NCBI GenBank assembly: GCA_022787165.1
Contig: JALFVL010000004.1
Location: forward strand, 1-64,000
Direction: 5' to 3'
Length of the DNA: 64,000 nucleotides
DNA from: Clostridiales bacterium
Lineage (GTDB): Bacteria > Bacillota > Clostridia > Christensenellales > Aristaeellaceae
In this document: positions 63,012 through 64,000 of the stretch, one piece after another
How positions within the stretch are numbered: the stretch's first letter is position 1
How the letters are laid out: every line of letters begins with the position of its first letter
The notes under the pieces: generated by a model
The model's database searches: none
What the model was told of the DNA's origin: nothing
What the model saw: the letters and a program-made list of their open reading frames with translations, nothing else
Program-made: the position numbers and the translations under genes

Positions 63012-63412
63012 GCCTTTGCCGCCAGCTTCCGGCTGATCGTGCCGAGCACGCCGTTGACAAACGGGCAGGATTCCTCGGCGGAAAACTTGCGCGTCAGCTC
63101 CACCGCCTCGTTGATGGACACGGGCACCGGCACACCGCCATACTGCATCTCGTAGACGGCGAGGCGAAGAATCGCCAAATCGACGCGGGACAGGCGGCCG
63201 ATCGTCCATCCGCGCAGACACGCGGAAATCTCGGCGTCAATCTCGGCTGCATGCTCGCGCACGCCGCTGACAGCCGCCTCAATATACGCCCGGTCGCTTT
63301 CGCCGGGCGTGTAGTCGATCAGATCGACGAGCGTTTCCGCTTCGCCTTCTCCGCCAAAGAGTTGTTCAAAAACGAGCTGCATCGCAGCCTCGCGTGCGAT
63401 TGGACGTGCCAT
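63008..63412 (-). CDS. nusB: Transcription antitermination factor NusB
   Basis: 134 aa, all-helical. N-terminal REAAMQLVFEQLFGGE, then IDAEISACLRGWTIGRLSRVDLAILRLAVYEMQYG and SINEAVELTRKFSAEESCPFVNGVLG are the NusB motifs. With NusE it loads onto boxA of rRNA operons. It follows the DUF2273 gene by 132 bases, which contain repeat copy D. Confidence 0.96.
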   Translation of the reverse strand: MARPIAREAAMQLVFEQLFGGEGEAETLVDLIDYTPGESDRAYIEAAVSGVREHAAEIDAEISACLRGWTIGRLSRVDLAILRLAVYEMQYGGVPVPVSINEAVELTRKFSAEESCPFVNGVLGTISRKLAAKA

Positions 63413-63441
63413 GTTTCTTTTGCTCCGATCCTCATTTACTC

Positions 63442-63534
63442 TGAAAAATCTTCCGAAAAGCCACAGCCTCAGTCGCCAGGCAACCGGGTTGACAACATTT
63501 CGGAGGGCTTGCAGCCGGCATCATGCCGGTTTAG
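63442..63534 (-). repeat. Intergenic repeat, copy D
   Basis: Minus-strand CTAAACCGGCATGATGCCGG hairpin, CTGCAAG, CCCTCCGAAATG, GTTGCCTGG and a GGCTTTTCGGAAGATTTTTC end. It lies between the DUF2273 and nusB genes, starting 11 bases after the DUF2273 stop. Similarity to copy A extends to about 63429. Confidence 0.8.
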
Positions 63535-63544
63535 TCAGTTTCCA

Positions 63545-63790
63545 TCATTCATACCGGTCGGCGTCATCGCGATGGAAGAACAGGATGATCCCCTTCAAAA
63601 AGCCCGCCTTGTCCTTCACGCCGCCGATAAACGCGCCGATCAGGCAGAAAACGCCGATCAGCAGTGCCTTGCCCACGCCAATCGTCAGGCAGAGCACGGC
63701 AAAGATGAGTCCCACCAGCGCACCAAAGAGCGCACAGGGACGGGTGCCCGCCGTGAGCATCTGGCTCATAAATGTCTTCAAATCCATCAT
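63545..63790 (-). CDS. DUF2273 family small membrane protein
   Basis: 81 aa with two membrane helices (about residues 17-35 and 38-56): FGALVGLIFAVLCLTIGVGKALLIG and GAFIGGVKDKAG are the DUF2273 motifs. The family occurs beside Asp23/Gls24 and amaP genes and is linked to the alkaline-shock/envelope response; function unknown. Its ATG overlaps the stop of the upstream gene (ATGA). Confidence 0.9.
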   Translation of the reverse strand: MMDLKTFMSQMLTAGTRPCALFGALVGLIFAVLCLTIGVGKALLIGVFCLIGAFIGGVKDKAGFLKGIILFFHRDDADRYE

Positions 63791-64000
63791 GCGTCTTCAC
63801 CCTGATCTTCCTGCACAGGCTCCTGCGCCTGTACATCAGCCGTCTCCTCCGCCGCATTCTCTTCCCCGGCAGGAATCTCCGCTTCGGATTTTCCGGCTTC
63901 GTCGGCGACGTCCGCCGCTTCCCGCTCTTCACTCACAAGCTCAGACTCGCTGGGCGCGCTCTGCGGCCCGGCTGCGCCAGGAAGCGTCTCCTGCTCAAGC
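63787..64000 (-). CDS. C-terminal end of a probable AmaP (Asp23 membrane anchor) protein, cut by window edge
   Basis: Seventy-one codons of an open frame run to a TGA at 63787-63789. The visible part is a very acidic, low-complexity tail (Glu-, Ala- and Pro-rich, ending EPVQEDQGEDA). No domain is visible. Position directly before DUF2273 and nusB fits amaP, whose C-terminus is often acidic. The name rests on synteny only. The stop overlaps the DUF2273 start. Confidence 0.55.
   Translation of the reverse strand, partial: LEQETLPGAAGPQSAPSESELVSEEREAADVADEAGKSEAEIPAGEENAAEETADVQAQEPVQEDQGEDA

Overview
This window looks like part of the chromosome of a GC-rich (roughly 60% by eye), endospore-forming member of the Clostridia. 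The sporulation genes spo0A-like, spoIVB, sigG, spoIIP and ylmC/ymxH support this. So do clostridial cluster orders such as Asp23/AmaP-DUF2273-nusB, nadD-yqeK-rsfS and folD-xseA-xseB-ispA-dxs-tlyA-nadK-argR-recN, and strong GGAGG ribosome binding sites. I cannot name the genus. I saw no rRNA, tRNA, CRISPR array, insertion sequence, integrase or phage module. The window reads as core chromosome, mostly on the minus strand.

Layout. 1-12.8 kb (minus): mutS2 (cut by the window edge), a U32/RlhA-like protein, zapA, a cyclophilin, an amidohydrolase-like protein of unknown role, hemZ, a glyoxalase-II-like hydrolase, dtd, relA/spoT and recJ, many with overlapping stops and starts. 12.9-15.7 kb: a small membrane protein plus secD-secF, with a consensus promoter and a likely terminator. 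15.9-20.1 kb: a Cof-type phosphatase, an RluA-type pseudouridine synthase, an unknown protein and ilvE. 20.1-22.4 kb (plus): a MATE exporter with a MarR regulator. 22.6-28.1 kb: the sporulation block, comprising a Spo0A homologue with a degenerate receiver, spoIVB, nrdR, ylmC, sigG, spoIIP and a cysteine-rich coat-like protein. 28.3-34.7 kb: a CmpB-type membrane protein, a second MATE exporter, a three-gene operon with a ZorA/ZorB-like (MotA/MotB-type) motor pair, and a MarR regulator. 35-41.4 kb: a nucleotide-sugar dehydratase, galK, a MarR regulator with paired operator palindromes, degV, a Gx transporter and a NusG domain II protein. 41.4-51 kb: rsfS, a fused nadD-yqeK, a membrane protein with a decayed Mrr-like domain, a tRNA methyltransferase, glpK, a PQQ-propeller protein with a Thr-Pro linker, two small unknown proteins and a VanW protein. 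51-64 kb: recN, argR, nadK, tlyA, dxs, oapA, a ~600-nt RNA gene, a PAP2-family protein, ispA, xseB, xseA, folD, a TsaD-like protein, nusB, DUF2273 and the tail of a probable amaP.

The main result is the 660-bp gap at about 57.7-58.38 kb. It has its own sigma-A-type promoter, no credible ORF and a terminator. It lies between the ispA and dxs genes, directly upstream of a membrane protein that matches OapA. Size, gene order and partner protein all fit OLE RNA (ornate, large, extremophilic RNA). Other points worth following up are a ~90-105 bp intergenic repeat present four times, each time in the same orientation relative to the preceding gene end; the ZorAB-like operon with no Zorya effector genes; the Spo0A homologue lacking most receiver active-site residues; and several strong leader or intragenic hairpins.
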